A stretch of 60,196 nt of DNA from CAZOSF01 sp964582415. Lineage in GTDB: Bacteria; Bacteroidota; Bacteroidia; Flavobacteriales; Flavobacteriaceae. A program made the position numbers and the translations under genes. A model generated the notes under the pieces. The model had not been told where the DNA came from. It saw nothing but the letters and a program-made list of their open reading frames with translations, and ran no database searches. The stretch lies in the NCBI GenBank assembly GCA_964582415.1, contig CAZOSF010000006.1, positions 1-60,196 on the forward strand. Direction: 5' to 3'. Shown here piece by piece: positions 1-8,184 of the stretch; the stretch's first letter is position 1; every line of letters starts with the position of its first letter.

Positions 1-1143
1 TTTTCCGAAGAATTTTAATTCATGGGTGCCTTCTAAAAGGAGCCTTCCTCGAGTACCTTCGGCTTGGAAACCCACGAGCAATACCGACGTAGTTGGTTCA
101 TCGATGAGTTGTTGCAAATAGGTAAGCACCCTACCTCCTGTTACCATTCCACTTCCTGCTATAACTACTTTTGGTCTCGGATCATCGATAGTTTCCCAAG
201 TTTCCTTGTAGGATTCTATAATCTCCATGTGCTTTTGCATGGCCTGCACCTGAAATCCTTTTAACTTATGCCATTCTGGGAACCGTTCAAAAACGGTATT
301 GACGTTGTTTCCCATTGGGCTATCTACAAAAATGGGGATATTGGGAATTTGGTTCCCCTTGTACAGCTGCCAAAGGACATACATCAGTACTTGCAAGCGC
401 TCAACAGCGAAAGAAGGTATAACCAACACCCCTCTGTTATGAATGGTAGTATGGATTAATTCGGTGAGTAATTTCTCTACAGGTTCGTCAGGATGGAGTT
501 TGTCGCCGTAGGTACTCTCCATAAAGAGGTAATCGGCCCATTCGGGTTTTTCAGGAGGATATAACAGTAAATCGTCTGGCCTTCCAATGTCGCCAGAAAA
601 GACAAAGGTTTTTTCAAAAATTTGAAGTTCAATAAAGGTGGCTCCAATGATATGCCCATTATAACGAAACCGGCATTTAATATTGGGGCTTAATTCCAAC
701 CAACTATCTTTGGGCACATTTTTAAAGTACGTCAAAGTCGCCTCGGCCTCTTCCATGGTAAAAAAAGGCAATGCAGGATGATGTTTGGAATACCCTTCTC
801 GATTCGCTTTTTCTGCTTCTTCCTCATGAATTTTTGCACTATCCCGAAGAATTATTTCCGCAACATCCAATGTAGGGGGTGTACCGTAAACGATTCCCTG
901 AAATCCTTGCTTAATCAATCTGGGTAGGTATCCCACGTGATCCAAATGCCCATGAGTTAACAAGACATATGAAATGCTAGACACATCGAAGGGCAGGTCC
1001 TCCCAATTATGGTCACGCAAATCACGTAAACCCTGAAACACCCCACAGTCGATCATGATAGTACCCTCTGGAGTTTCCAATACGTATTTGGAGCCCGTTA
1101 CAGTTCCGGAGGCTCCAAAAAAATGAACCTTTACCGTTTTCAT
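1..1143 (-). CDS. beta-CASP metallo-beta-lactamase-fold hydrolase (partial, C-terminus beyond window)
   Basis: Open frame of 381 codons running off the left edge of the window, so the C-terminus is missing. The N-terminus carries the zinc-binding motif HGHLDH (residues 64-69). Further on there are SGDIG, a MESTYGD segment, and a late segment GSGMVTGGR followed by GFQAEGTRGR, the order found in beta-CASP RNases and related hydrolases of the CPSF73/YSH1 type. The family cleaves RNA at a di-zinc centre, but the substrate cannot be read from sequence. The ATG lies 3 bases after the stop of the upstream ATP-cone gene, so it is the last visible gene of an operon that begins with the universal stress proteins. 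Family assignment is secure; the physiological role is inferred only from context. Confidence 0.88.
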   Translation of the reverse strand, partial: MKTVKVHFFGASGTVTGSKYVLETPEGTIMIDCGVFQGLRDLRDHNWEDLPFDVSSISYVLLTHGHLDHVGYLPRLIKQGFQGIVYGTPPTLDVAEIILRDSAKIHEEEAEKANREGYSKHHPALPFFTMEEAEATLTYFKNVPKDSWLELSPNIKCRFRYNGHIIGATFIELQIFEKTFVFSGDIGRPDDLLLYPPEKPEWADYLFMESTYGDKLHPDEPVEKLLTELIHTTIHNRGVLVIPSFAVERLQVLMYVLWQLYKGNQIPNIPIFVDSPMGNNVNTVFERFPEWHKLKGFQVQAMQKHMEIIESYKETWETIDDPRPKVVIAGSGMVTGGRVLTYLQQLIDEPTTSVLLVGFQAEGTRGRLLLEGTHELKFFGK

Positions 1144-1146
1144 GTT

Positions 1147-1974
1147 TTAATGATTACATAGCATATGCATTTCTTCCATCACACGCGCTTTCCTGGTTTC
1201 ACTCATGCCAAGATGGTCCAGATAGAACAAATCGTCTTTTAGCTGTCTTAAAAGAACTACATCCCTACTTAATAAAAACTGTTTTTCTCGCTTTGTTAAT
1301 AACGTGGAAACCGTGACTGGGTAAAGCCCTAAGCGATCGATACGATCTTTGAGTCCATTACCTTCCGGAGCGTCCCAACTTAATAGGTGTAATCCAGCAC
1401 AACGAGCATATTCTTCTGCATCACGGGTGAATTGTGTATTGGTAACCACCCATCCCTCATTAGGTGGATCATCGCGATCGAATGCTAAAATATCTTGATA
1501 GCGAGAATGGATATACAAGGGAACCTTAACATCACATTTCCGGGAAGGATCGCTATGAAATTTACATTCCGCTACTATATATTGGGAATTTTTCCTGGCC
1601 ACAACATCTACTTCGTGCTGAACACATCTTCCGTTCATTATTTGGCCTACATGGGTTTCGTAGCCAGAATATTTCATTATGGCACCAACAAAGCGTTCAA
1701 ATGGGAATCCAGTGGGACCCAACTCATAAATGGCCCGCTTTAATTTGTATTTAGAAGCAAATACCGACTGCTTCTTTTTCAACAAAGCATACGCCCTGTT
1801 ATAGATTTCCTTGGTGCTAATTCCCTGATATAGTTCATCCCGAACCACATCTACAATCCTATCTATAGTGGCCTTATCGGCGCCACTATGTTTCAAGGAT
1901 TTGCGGAGTTTGGAAAGGGAAAATCGAACCCTCTCCCCAGAAGATTTCGTTATTTGAAAATGATCATTATCCAT
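1147..1974 (-). CDS. ATP-cone domain fused to a restriction-endonuclease-like (Mrr-type) domain
   Basis: 275 residues. Residues about 6-90 resemble an ATP-cone, the nucleotide-binding module of NrdR and ribonucleotide reductases (SSGERVRFS near the start, then the helical segment with STKEIYNRAYALL). Residues about 91-145 resemble a PD-(D/E)xK nuclease core: FERFVGAIM with Glu93, then HEVDVVA with Asp123, then VAECKFH with Glu136 and Lys138. The C-terminal third continues helical with no recognised domain. The gene starts one base after the stop of an upstream universal stress protein gene and ends 3 bases before the metallo-hydrolase start, so it is co-transcribed with both. A nucleotide-controlled nuclease is inferred; activity and target are unknown. 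Confidence 0.8.
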   Translation of the reverse strand: MDNDHFQITKSSGERVRFSLSKLRKSLKHSGADKATIDRIVDVVRDELYQGISTKEIYNRAYALLKKKQSVFASKYKLKRAIYELGPTGFPFERFVGAIMKYSGYETHVGQIMNGRCVQHEVDVVARKNSQYIVAECKFHSDPSRKCDVKVPLYIHSRYQDILAFDRDDPPNEGWVVTNTQFTRDAEEYARCAGLHLLSWDAPEGNGLKDRIDRLGLYPVTVSTLLTKREKQFLLSRDVVLLRQLKDDLFYLDHLGMSETRKARVMEEMHMLCNH

Positions 1975-1975
1975 G

Positions 1976-2827
1976 CTATTCGCTATGGTCGTGAAGTGCC
2001 AAAACCGGCACTTTCGATTTCATTCCCAACTCTTTCACCATAGGTTTAGAAAACAGATTGGTGAAAAAAGTATGCTTCTTATTGACAAAGGCTAGCATAT
2101 CGCTACCCCTGGCTTGCACAAAAATATCAACCGCCTCATTGATATGCTCACTCTCTAATGTGTGGAAACTTACATCATATCCGTCAAAATCCTCTTCAAG
2201 GATTCCTTTGAAATTTCGCTGTTCCGCATCCAATTCAGATTCTTGAGCTATGTGCACTATACGAATGGTGGCATGGGTCAATCTTGAAATCTCTTTCAAG
2301 TGATCCAATTCCAGTTTTTTGAAATGCGTACGGTAATCGGTTGGGAAAACAATTTCATTCATTCGTGTGTAAAGCGTATCCGGTGGCACAGCCAAAACAG
2401 GGCAAGAACGAATTTTTTCCATAATCATGACCGTATTCGAACCAAAGGTTTTGTTCAAGGAATCTGTATCTCCCTTGGTTCCCATTACAACGAGATCGAT
2501 GTCTTTCATTTCCACCACTTCATGAATGGCATCCAATAGGTTATTCTGCTGTGAAATGGTAATGAAATTATGGTCGGCTCCAATTTCTCGGTTGTTCAGG
2601 CGTTGAAGGATTTTTTCCAAGCCCTTTTCTGAATTCTCCTTTAGGGTTTCATACAACCGGTCGTCCAGTTGGGGAACCATAATGTTGTCTGTGGCGTAAT
2701 CTGTGTAGTCGTACACATTCAAAATGAAGAAATCACAAGGTACCTCCTTGTGCAAATCGACTGCGAAAACGATGGCGTCCCATGCGTTTCTTGAAAAATC
2801 GGTGGGTATTAATAGCTTTTTTCTCAT
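1976..2827 (-). CDS. tandem-domain universal stress protein (UspA family), copy 1
   Basis: 283 residues with two UspA-like domains. The first domain opens with KLLIPTDFSRNAWDA and contains the nucleotide-binding signature G-x2-G-x9-G-S (GTKG, nine residues, GS). The second domain (from about residue 140) keeps the fold but has lost that signature and ends in the NKKHTFF / SKPMVKELG segment seen in its paralogues. An upstream in-frame ATG at 2851 would add eight residues before MRKKLL; the internal ATG is chosen because all paralogues start directly at the first beta strand. It is third of three consecutive USP genes and abuts the ATP-cone gene. The family binds ATP and acts in stress or anaerobic survival; the specific role is unknown. 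Confidence 0.9.
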   Translation of the reverse strand: MRKKLLIPTDFSRNAWDAIVFAVDLHKEVPCDFFILNVYDYTDYATDNIMVPQLDDRLYETLKENSEKGLEKILQRLNNREIGADHNFITISQQNNLLDAIHEVVEMKDIDLVVMGTKGDTDSLNKTFGSNTVMIMEKIRSCPVLAVPPDTLYTRMNEIVFPTDYRTHFKKLELDHLKEISRLTHATIRIVHIAQESELDAEQRNFKGILEEDFDGYDVSFHTLESEHINEAVDIFVQARGSDMLAFVNKKHTFFTNLFSKPMVKELGMKSKVPVLALHDHSE

Positions 2828-2860
2828 GACTGTATGTTTTTGCCATCCCACCAGTGTCCT

Positions 2861-3703
2861 TTATTTCGGGACAATAAGGTGGGGCATGCTCATTTTTTTA
2901 CCAAGGTGATTGATTACCGGTTCGCGGAACAATTTTTGAATAACATTGTGCTTTCTGTATATCAAAATCAGAAAATCGATGGCATTCTCATCAACATAAT
3001 TTTGAAGCGTGGTTGCTACATTACTTTCCTTTTTCAGAAAATGAAAGTTGGCTTTAAAAACCTTCAAATCGTCTTGATATACCAGATAATTCGTTTTTTG
3101 TGTTTCATTGAGGGCCTCTTGCGCTCCAACATGTAATACATCTAGCGTGGCATGATTGAAACGTGCAAGATCCAAAAGCGGATCAATCCCTGTTAGGGAG
3201 ACAAACTGCTCTAAATCTGTGGCAAATGCCATCTTTCTAGAAACTTCCGATTGTAAGTGTATTGGAACGACCAATAATGGGCAATCTTTTATGCGTTCGA
3301 TCATACGAACTGTGGTACTCCCTACCAGGACATTCTCTGCAGCCGTTTGCCCTTTGGTTCCCATAACGACCAATGAAACGTCATGATCTTCAATCAATTT
3401 GTTCACCGCTCGATACAATTGGAGGCTTGTAGAAATAAAATCAATAGTATGATTGTGATGCCCCAATTTTTCGTCCAACCACTTCACCAATGACGCTCCA
3501 TCTTCCTCCGCCTTTGATCTTAAAATATTGATCATCTTTTCAGTTTTGCCAACATTCACTCTGCTGGTCAAAGCTTTCACTTCAACTTCATAAGAATATA
3601 AAATGATAAACCGGCGTTCAATATGCCCAAATGTTTGGATAGCATACAGCAACGCCTCGTTGGAGTTTTGGGAAAAATCGGTGGGTATCAGTATTGATTT
3701 CAT
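2861..3703 (-). CDS. tandem-domain universal stress protein, copy 2
   Basis: 280 residues starting MKSILIPTDFSQNSNEA. The first domain carries the ATP-binding pattern G-x2-G-x9-G-S (GTKG then GS), with a typical MGTKGQTAAENVLVGS segment; the second domain (about 145-280) is degenerate at that position and ends NHLGKKMSMPHLIVPK. It follows copy 3 by 56 bases and precedes copy 1 by 33 bases on the same strand, so the three are likely one transcript. No separate promoter with the conserved palindrome spacing is visible in front of it. Confidence 0.9.
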   Translation of the reverse strand: MKSILIPTDFSQNSNEALLYAIQTFGHIERRFIILYSYEVEVKALTSRVNVGKTEKMINILRSKAEEDGASLVKWLDEKLGHHNHTIDFISTSLQLYRAVNKLIEDHDVSLVVMGTKGQTAAENVLVGSTTVRMIERIKDCPLLVVPIHLQSEVSRKMAFATDLEQFVSLTGIDPLLDLARFNHATLDVLHVGAQEALNETQKTNYLVYQDDLKVFKANFHFLKKESNVATTLQNYVDENAIDFLILIYRKHNVIQKLFREPVINHLGKKMSMPHLIVPK

Positions 3704-3759
3704 TCTGTAATTCGATATTTGTTAGTGGTTGAGACTTCGACCCCTCGATCTATTTTCGT

Positions 3760-4605
3760 TTATCTCGCCAAATTTTGAAGGATCAGAAATGGAATTTTTA
3801 TTTCCAACCCTAAGGTATCAATTTTTGACGTATAGAGCACGTTTTCCAAGTAAGAATGTCTCGAATTGACCATCACCAGCATGTCGATGGGTTCGTCTTC
3901 CAATTTCCTTTCGATGGTTTCCAACACATCCTCTCCTTCCACATGTTCGAACTCTATATACTTCTCATCAAAACACGATTCAAAAAATGCTTTGTTATCT
4001 TCCTGTCGGAATGACAACTTCTCAAATTTGGAGACATACATCACTTTCAATCTCGCTGCAAAGTAGCGCACCATGGTTTCCACTAGTTTCAATTCCCTTC
4101 TTTTAAAGGGTATCAAAAAATCTGTTGGAAACAAAAAGTGTTTCGGATGCATATCGTGGTACTTGGAGGGCACCACCAAAACAGGACATTTCACATATTT
4201 GGCCACCTGAAGGGTTTCGCTTCCGAAGGTGATTTCCTTGTGGCTGCTTTTTCCTAATGTCCCCATCACCACCAAATCGATATTCTCTGATTCTACCACA
4301 TCATTTACAACATCGATCAAGGTTCCGAAACTGGCTTTTGTAATGATGGTATGTTTTGGGTTCGGTGAGATTTCCTTCATACGAATCACTGTTTCCGCAA
4401 GTTCGGTTTCAGCTTTCAAATGCACTTGTCCCTTTACCTCTTCAAAGAGTGCCCGGGCATTAATTGCTTTGTTCTCATATACCTCATCGGCATAAGCATG
4501 CACTAGATAGATTTCAGTTTGGTCATATTTCAGAAGTTCCAAAGCATAGGTTATAGCATTGAAGGCGTTTTCTGAAAAATCGGTGGGAATGAGCACTTTT
4601 CTCAT
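3760..4605 (-). CDS. tandem-domain universal stress protein, copy 3 (first gene of operon)
   Basis: 281 residues starting MRKVLIPTDFSENAF. The first UspA domain has the ATP signature GTLG-x9-GS; the second (from about residue 150, beginning FLFPTDFLIPFKRRE) lacks it. The gene is first in the minus-strand run of three USPs, the ATP-cone/nuclease and the metallo-hydrolase. Its start lies 22 bases downstream of a -7 box TAGGTTTG (4628-4635), which is preceded by the perfect palindrome TGACAATTGTCA (4659-4670). Regulation by a CRP/FNR-type activator at about -41.5 is therefore likely for the whole operon. Confidence 0.9.
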   Translation of the reverse strand: MRKVLIPTDFSENAFNAITYALELLKYDQTEIYLVHAYADEVYENKAINARALFEEVKGQVHLKAETELAETVIRMKEISPNPKHTIITKASFGTLIDVVNDVVESENIDLVVMGTLGKSSHKEITFGSETLQVAKYVKCPVLVVPSKYHDMHPKHFLFPTDFLIPFKRRELKLVETMVRYFAARLKVMYVSKFEKLSFRQEDNKAFFESCFDEKYIEFEHVEGEDVLETIERKLEDEPIDMLVMVNSRHSYLENVLYTSKIDTLGLEIKIPFLILQNLAR

Positions 4606-4627
4606 AGCTACAAAACATGGGTGTTCT

Positions 4628-4670
4628 CAAACCTATTGATTTCTTCGAATTTAAAGAATGACAATTGTCA
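4628..4670 (-). promoter_or_regulatory. promoter with palindromic operator before the USP operon
   Basis: On the minus strand TAGGTTTG (4635 to 4628) matches the Bacteroidota -7 box TAnnTTTG. The 12-base perfect palindrome TGACAATTGTCA is centred at 4664.5, 29.5 bases upstream of the box, that is near -41.5 relative to the expected transcription start. The position where TTTG is expected reads TTCT, so the promoter lacks a good -33 element, as expected for an activator-dependent promoter. Confidence 0.6.
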
Positions 4671-4744
4671 GCAGAACGTAAGATTTTGCGAATATTTAAG
4701 ACATTAATTCCCTAGCATTTTGTAGGTTGTACAAAAATTTTGCG

Positions 4745-4978
4745 ATGAAAAACCATGCCATTTTTATGCTTTTTGTGACCACCCTTATTTTGGTCACGGT
4801 CACCATTTTTTCTGCGATGGACTTTACCTTCGCCTGGGTGTTTTATCTTACTGTACTCGGGCAAATCCTTTTGGTGTATACGGTATATCGGGTATTGATT
4901 GATGAATATACTACCGACAAAACCTTCGAAGATTTTTATGAGGATCATCCTATTGGCCGAGGAGACCGCTACTCGTGA
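4745..4978 (+). CDS. small two-helix membrane protein
   Basis: 77 residues starting MKNHAIFMLFVTTL. Two hydrophobic segments (about residues 5-25 and 28-50) are separated by a short MDFTFAW turn and followed by an acidic soluble tail (TDKTFEDFYEDHP, ending IGRGDRYS). A start six codons earlier is possible, but the chosen ATG directly precedes the first membrane helix. It is the only plus-strand gene inside the USP cluster, and its last 10 bases overlap the 3' end of the convergent USP gene. No known family is recognised. The position between two USP promoters suggests, but does not prove, a role in the same response. Confidence 0.65.
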   Translation: MKNHAIFMLFVTTLILVTVTIFSAMDFTFAWVFYLTVLGQILLVYTVYRVLIDEYTTDKTFEDFYEDHPIGRGDRYS

Positions 4979-5805
4979 AGGACCAGAAATGGTACCTTGG
5001 TGTGATAACTAATCTTCTCGATGGTTGGCTTGAAAAGTAATCGCTGGAAGAAGTTCAGGTTTTTGCCCACCATGGCAATGACATCGATTCCCATGGAATC
5101 GATGAAAGACTGCAAACCTTTTTCAAGTTCTGGATTTTGGATCCAATGAAAACTATGCGGAATTTCACGGAGCGCATCACTCAGAAATTCCCTGTTTTTA
5201 ATTTGCTCGTTTTCTATTGCACCTTCCTTCCGCGCCACACGCAACACTTTGATGGACGAGTTATAAAACGATGCAAATTCCTTTAAACGATGCATCATAC
5301 TCTGTTTGTAAAGGATGTTGAAATCGGTTGGGAAAGCAATGTTTTCAGGAATCGAAAAAGCCGCATCTTCCGGAATCACTAAAGCTGTACATTTTACGCG
5401 CGTGATTACGGCACCGGCATGACTTCCCAATGCAATGCCCTTTAACCCTGAGGCACCTTTAGTACCCATAACAATCAGATCTATATCTAGGTTGCGTACT
5501 GCTTTACGAATCCCATCGATAAAAAAAGATTGTTCAATATGGGTATGCAAGCGATGGTTATGATTAGGAAATACTTGATTGATTTCCATCATCAAATCAT
5601 CCAATCTGGCTTGAATTCCTTTTGGTATTAATCCAGAAACAGATACTCCTTGAGAATGAATATTTGTGGTATTTTCTATTGAACCCTGGAAACCGACGTG
5701 CAAGAAATGAAAATCCAAAGACTGACCTTTAAAAAAGGCAATGGCATACATGATCGCATTCCACGAGTTTTCTGAAAAATCGGTTGGGAATAAAATTCGC
5801 TGCAT
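4969..5805 (-). CDS. tandem-domain universal stress protein, copy 4
   Basis: 278 residues starting MQRILFPTDFSENSWNA. The first domain has the ATP signature GTKG-x9-GS in MGTKGASGLKGIALGS; the second domain begins NIAFPTDFNILYKQS and ends with the shared FFQRLLFKPTIEKI segment. A longer open frame begins at 5844, but the -7 box at 5824-5831 lies between that codon and the chosen ATG, so the ATG at 5805 is the likely start. The gene has its own palindrome-linked promoter and is separated from the other three USPs by the small plus-strand membrane protein gene. Confidence 0.9.
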   Translation of the reverse strand: MQRILFPTDFSENSWNAIMYAIAFFKGQSLDFHFLHVGFQGSIENTTNIHSQGVSVSGLIPKGIQARLDDLMMEINQVFPNHNHRLHTHIEQSFFIDGIRKAVRNLDIDLIVMGTKGASGLKGIALGSHAGAVITRVKCTALVIPEDAAFSIPENIAFPTDFNILYKQSMMHRLKEFASFYNSSIKVLRVARKEGAIENEQIKNREFLSDALREIPHSFHWIQNPELEKGLQSFIDSMGIDVIAMVGKNLNFFQRLLFKPTIEKISYHTKVPFLVLHE

Positions 5806-5823
5806 ACCCTCTACTTGATGGGT

Positions 5824-5866
5824 CAAAAATAGGTTCACTCCCAAGTAGAAAGAATGATATATGTCA
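5824..5866 (-). promoter_or_regulatory. promoter with palindromic operator before USP copy 4
   Basis: Minus-strand -7 box TATTTTTG (5831 to 5824), 18 bases before the ATG at 5805. The near-palindrome TGATATATGTCA (5855-5866, centre 5860.5) lies 29.5 bases upstream of the box, exactly the spacing found in front of the other USP operon. The -33 position again reads TTCT instead of TTTG. Both sites also share the flank AAAGAA immediately before TGA on the plus strand. Confidence 0.6.
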
Positions 5867-5876
5867 GTTTTGCAGA

Positions 5877-6923
5877 TTATTCCATACGTTCCAGCGCTTG
5901 AAGGTCCAGGATTTTTATGTTTCGACCTTCGATGTCGATAATCCCTTCCTTCTTAAATCCAGAGAGCGTACGGATAAGACTTTCGGTGGCAATACCTGCA
6001 ACATTGGCTAAATCGTACCGGGAAATTTTGATTCCTTCCTCCGGTTTTTTATGCATCACCTTCACAAATTGGAGAATGGTTTGGGCGGTTTTTTTACGTA
6101 CCGAACTATAGGCCATTTGAAGTAGTTGTTTTTTGATATCGGATAGGTTTTCTGTAAGAACGTTCACCAGTTCCAGGGTCACGTCCTTGCTTTTGCCCAA
6201 AATATCTTTCAGATCATTTTTCATGATGGCCGCCAATTCAACATCTTCTACAGCGGTAGCCGATTCTTGATAGGGTATATTATCCTCAAAGGATGTAAAA
6301 CCCAGAAAATCGTCCGGTTCGTATAAAGCAGTGATCAATTCCTTACCATTCTCATCCATTTTATGGGTTTTCACGATACCTTTTAAAATGAGATAGACTT
6401 TGTTGGAATGCAATCCTTCTTCGTAAATACTTTCTCCCTTTTTGAACTCCAAAACCTCTCCGTTGTCATCAAAGAAATTCTTAAGTTCGTTCAAATCATG
6501 GAGACCTTCCTCCTCTTCCGTAATGACACTGGATTTAATCATGTTGGACATCAACGCAGCCTTTGCCATCCGACTTTCCACAGCACTCAACAACTCGCTT
6601 TCCTCGAATGGTTTGGTTAGGTAATCATCCGCACCAAGATCCATCCCTTTTCGTATTTCCTTGTGTTCTGTTTTAGCAGATAAAAATATGAAAGGGATGT
6701 GCTGGGTTGCATCATTATGCGAAAGTGCTTCCAAAACACCATAGCCATCCACCTCGGGCATCATAATGTCGCAAATAATAATTCCGGGTTTATGCGCTAT
6801 TGCTTTCTCGATGCCTATTTTTCCATTAGGAGCTGTTATGACATCATACCCCGAAAGTTCCAACAACTCTGCGGTATTTTCACGTAAGGCAACATCATCT
6901 TCTATCAACAAAACACTTTTCAT
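5877..6923 (-). CDS. response regulator fused to CRP/FNR-type regulator (REC-cNMP-HTH)
   Basis: 348 residues. Residues 1-120 form a receiver domain with the acidic pair in IEDD, phospho-acceptor Asp52 in IICDIMMPEVDG, and KPFEE near residue 108. Residues about 140-265 are a cyclic-nucleotide-binding-like barrel (FKKGESIYEEG, VYLILKGIVKTH), and about 275-345 a Crp-type winged helix (ISRYDLANVAGIATESLIR). The recognition helix has Glu and Arg in ESLIR, similar in placement to the Glu and Arg of FNR. It starts 3 bases after the histidine kinase stop, so the two form a kinase-regulator operon. It is the obvious candidate to bind the TGA-N6-TCA palindromes nearby. Whether it binds a small ligand is not visible. 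Confidence 0.92.
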   Translation of the reverse strand: MKSVLLIEDDVALRENTAELLELSGYDVITAPNGKIGIEKAIAHKPGIIICDIMMPEVDGYGVLEALSHNDATQHIPFIFLSAKTEHKEIRKGMDLGADDYLTKPFEESELLSAVESRMAKAALMSNMIKSSVITEEEEGLHDLNELKNFFDDNGEVLEFKKGESIYEEGLHSNKVYLILKGIVKTHKMDENGKELITALYEPDDFLGFTSFEDNIPYQESATAVEDVELAAIMKNDLKDILGKSKDVTLELVNVLTENLSDIKKQLLQMAYSSVRKKTAQTILQFVKVMHKKPEEGIKISRYDLANVAGIATESLIRTLSGFKKEGIIDIEGRNIKILDLQALERME

Positions 6924-6926
6924 AGT

Positions 6927-8147
6927 TTAGCTTATGGGTAAGGTTACTTTAAAGGTTGAACCTTTGTTTTCTTGGCTCTCAAAGGTAATGTCTCCGCCGA
7001 GGTTTTCCAAATGGCTTTTGGCGATATTCAGTCCAATTCCCGTTCCCTGATTCAACAAGGCATTTTCCGCCCGAAAATAGCGATTGAAAATAAACTTCTG
7101 CTCGTTTTCAGGAATGCCAATGCCCTCATCCTTTACCGAGATTAAGAGCCATTTCCCCTTCAAACTAACGTTAATATCGATATCGGTATTTTCCGGTGAA
7201 TATTTTATAGCATTGTTCACCAAATTCGTCAAAACCAATTCCAATACCTTTTCATCAAAAGTCAAACTGATGTCATCAATACCTTCGGGATAATTGATAA
7301 GCTGCCCTTCTTTTAATAACATATTGGCATTGTAGACCACTTCATTGATAACTTTACTCAAAGGAAAATTCGAAACCTTGTAATTTACCTTACCAGTTTC
7401 CAGTCGTTCCACCGAAAGAAAATCATCCAAAATATTGTTGAGATACTTCACCTTACTGGTGATGGTTTTCAAGTGCTTTTCTCTTTTTTCTTGTTGTTCG
7501 GATTGGGTATATTTACCGATGAGGGAAGAAGAGGTCAGAATCCCACTCAATGGCGTTTTGAATTCGTGGGATACCAAGGAAAGGAATTTTGTTTTTAATT
7601 CATTCAATTCACGCTCCTTTCGCAAGGATTCCTTCATTTTATTCTCGGCTTCTTTTCGTCGTTCAATTTCACTTTCCAAACGAACAATGGTATCTCGTAA
7701 TTCCTGTGTGCGCTGGAGTACCTTTTCCTCTAATTGGGCATTGAGCTCCTTCATTTCCCTTTCATGTGCCTTCCGAAGGCTGATATCGATAACCATCGCC
7801 ATCACGCGTTGCTCACCATTCACTGAAAATGGTTTCAATCCCACTTCTACAGGAAATAAAGAACCATCCTTTCGACGACCAAAAAGTTCCCGTCCACGTC
7901 CCATAATACGCTTTTCGGAATTCGCCATAAAGCCTTCCACATAGCCACTATGCTTTGCGTGAGTACTTTTGGGAACAAGTACATCCAAAGGTTGATTCAA
8001 CAACTCTTCTATTTCATATCCGAAGAGTTGCCCTAGGGTTTCATTGACCGTTATTATTTTTTGTTCACGATCCACAATGACAATACCCTCGGATATTGCC
8101 TCTGTAAGAAAATGGAAGAGATCGCGTTCTTTATCGTGAAAATCCAT
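6927..8147 (-). CDS. PAS-domain sensor histidine kinase, FixL-like PAS
   Basis: 406 residues, no membrane segment. PAS domain at about 10-125, followed by a PAC-like segment, a coiled coil (about 126-185), the H-box SLVSHEFKTPL with His194, an N-box NLVNNAIKYS, and ATP-binding G-boxes DEGIGIPEN and GTGIGLNIAK. The PAS stretch from LFGYE to FPVE aligns by eye with FixL: His66 in AKHSGYV falls where FixL has its proximal haem ligand, and GRGRE (Arg86) where FixL has its distal-side Arg. Many non-haem PAS domains share parts of this pattern, so haem binding is a hypothesis. The downstream REC-CRP gene is its likely partner. Confidence 0.9.
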   Translation of the reverse strand: MDFHDKERDLFHFLTEAISEGIVIVDREQKIITVNETLGQLFGYEIEELLNQPLDVLVPKSTHAKHSGYVEGFMANSEKRIMGRGRELFGRRKDGSLFPVEVGLKPFSVNGEQRVMAMVIDISLRKAHEREMKELNAQLEEKVLQRTQELRDTIVRLESEIERRKEAENKMKESLRKERELNELKTKFLSLVSHEFKTPLSGILTSSSLIGKYTQSEQQEKREKHLKTITSKVKYLNNILDDFLSVERLETGKVNYKVSNFPLSKVINEVVYNANMLLKEGQLINYPEGIDDISLTFDEKVLELVLTNLVNNAIKYSPENTDIDINVSLKGKWLLISVKDEGIGIPENEQKFIFNRYFRAENALLNQGTGIGLNIAKSHLENLGGDITFESQENKGSTFKVTLPIS

Positions 8148-8184
8148 TATTCAAAAATAGGATTTTTAGGATAACTTTTGCAAC

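Noticed and set aside
3713..3724. CGATATTTGTTA, similar to the regulatory palindromes, before USP copy 2
   Set aside because: Only 10 of 12 positions match, and at the conserved distance the -7 box would fall inside the coding sequence.
7435..7944. A 169-codon open frame on the plus strand opposite the PAS kinase gene
   Set aside because: It lies entirely antisense to a gene with full kinase motifs and its translation is serine- and arginine-rich low-complexity sequence with no recognisable motif.
8152..8159. TATTTTTG on the minus strand as a promoter of the PAS kinase gene
   Set aside because: It is 31.5 rather than 29.5 bases from the palindrome centre and only 4 bases from the ATG; kept as a possibility in the text but not called.
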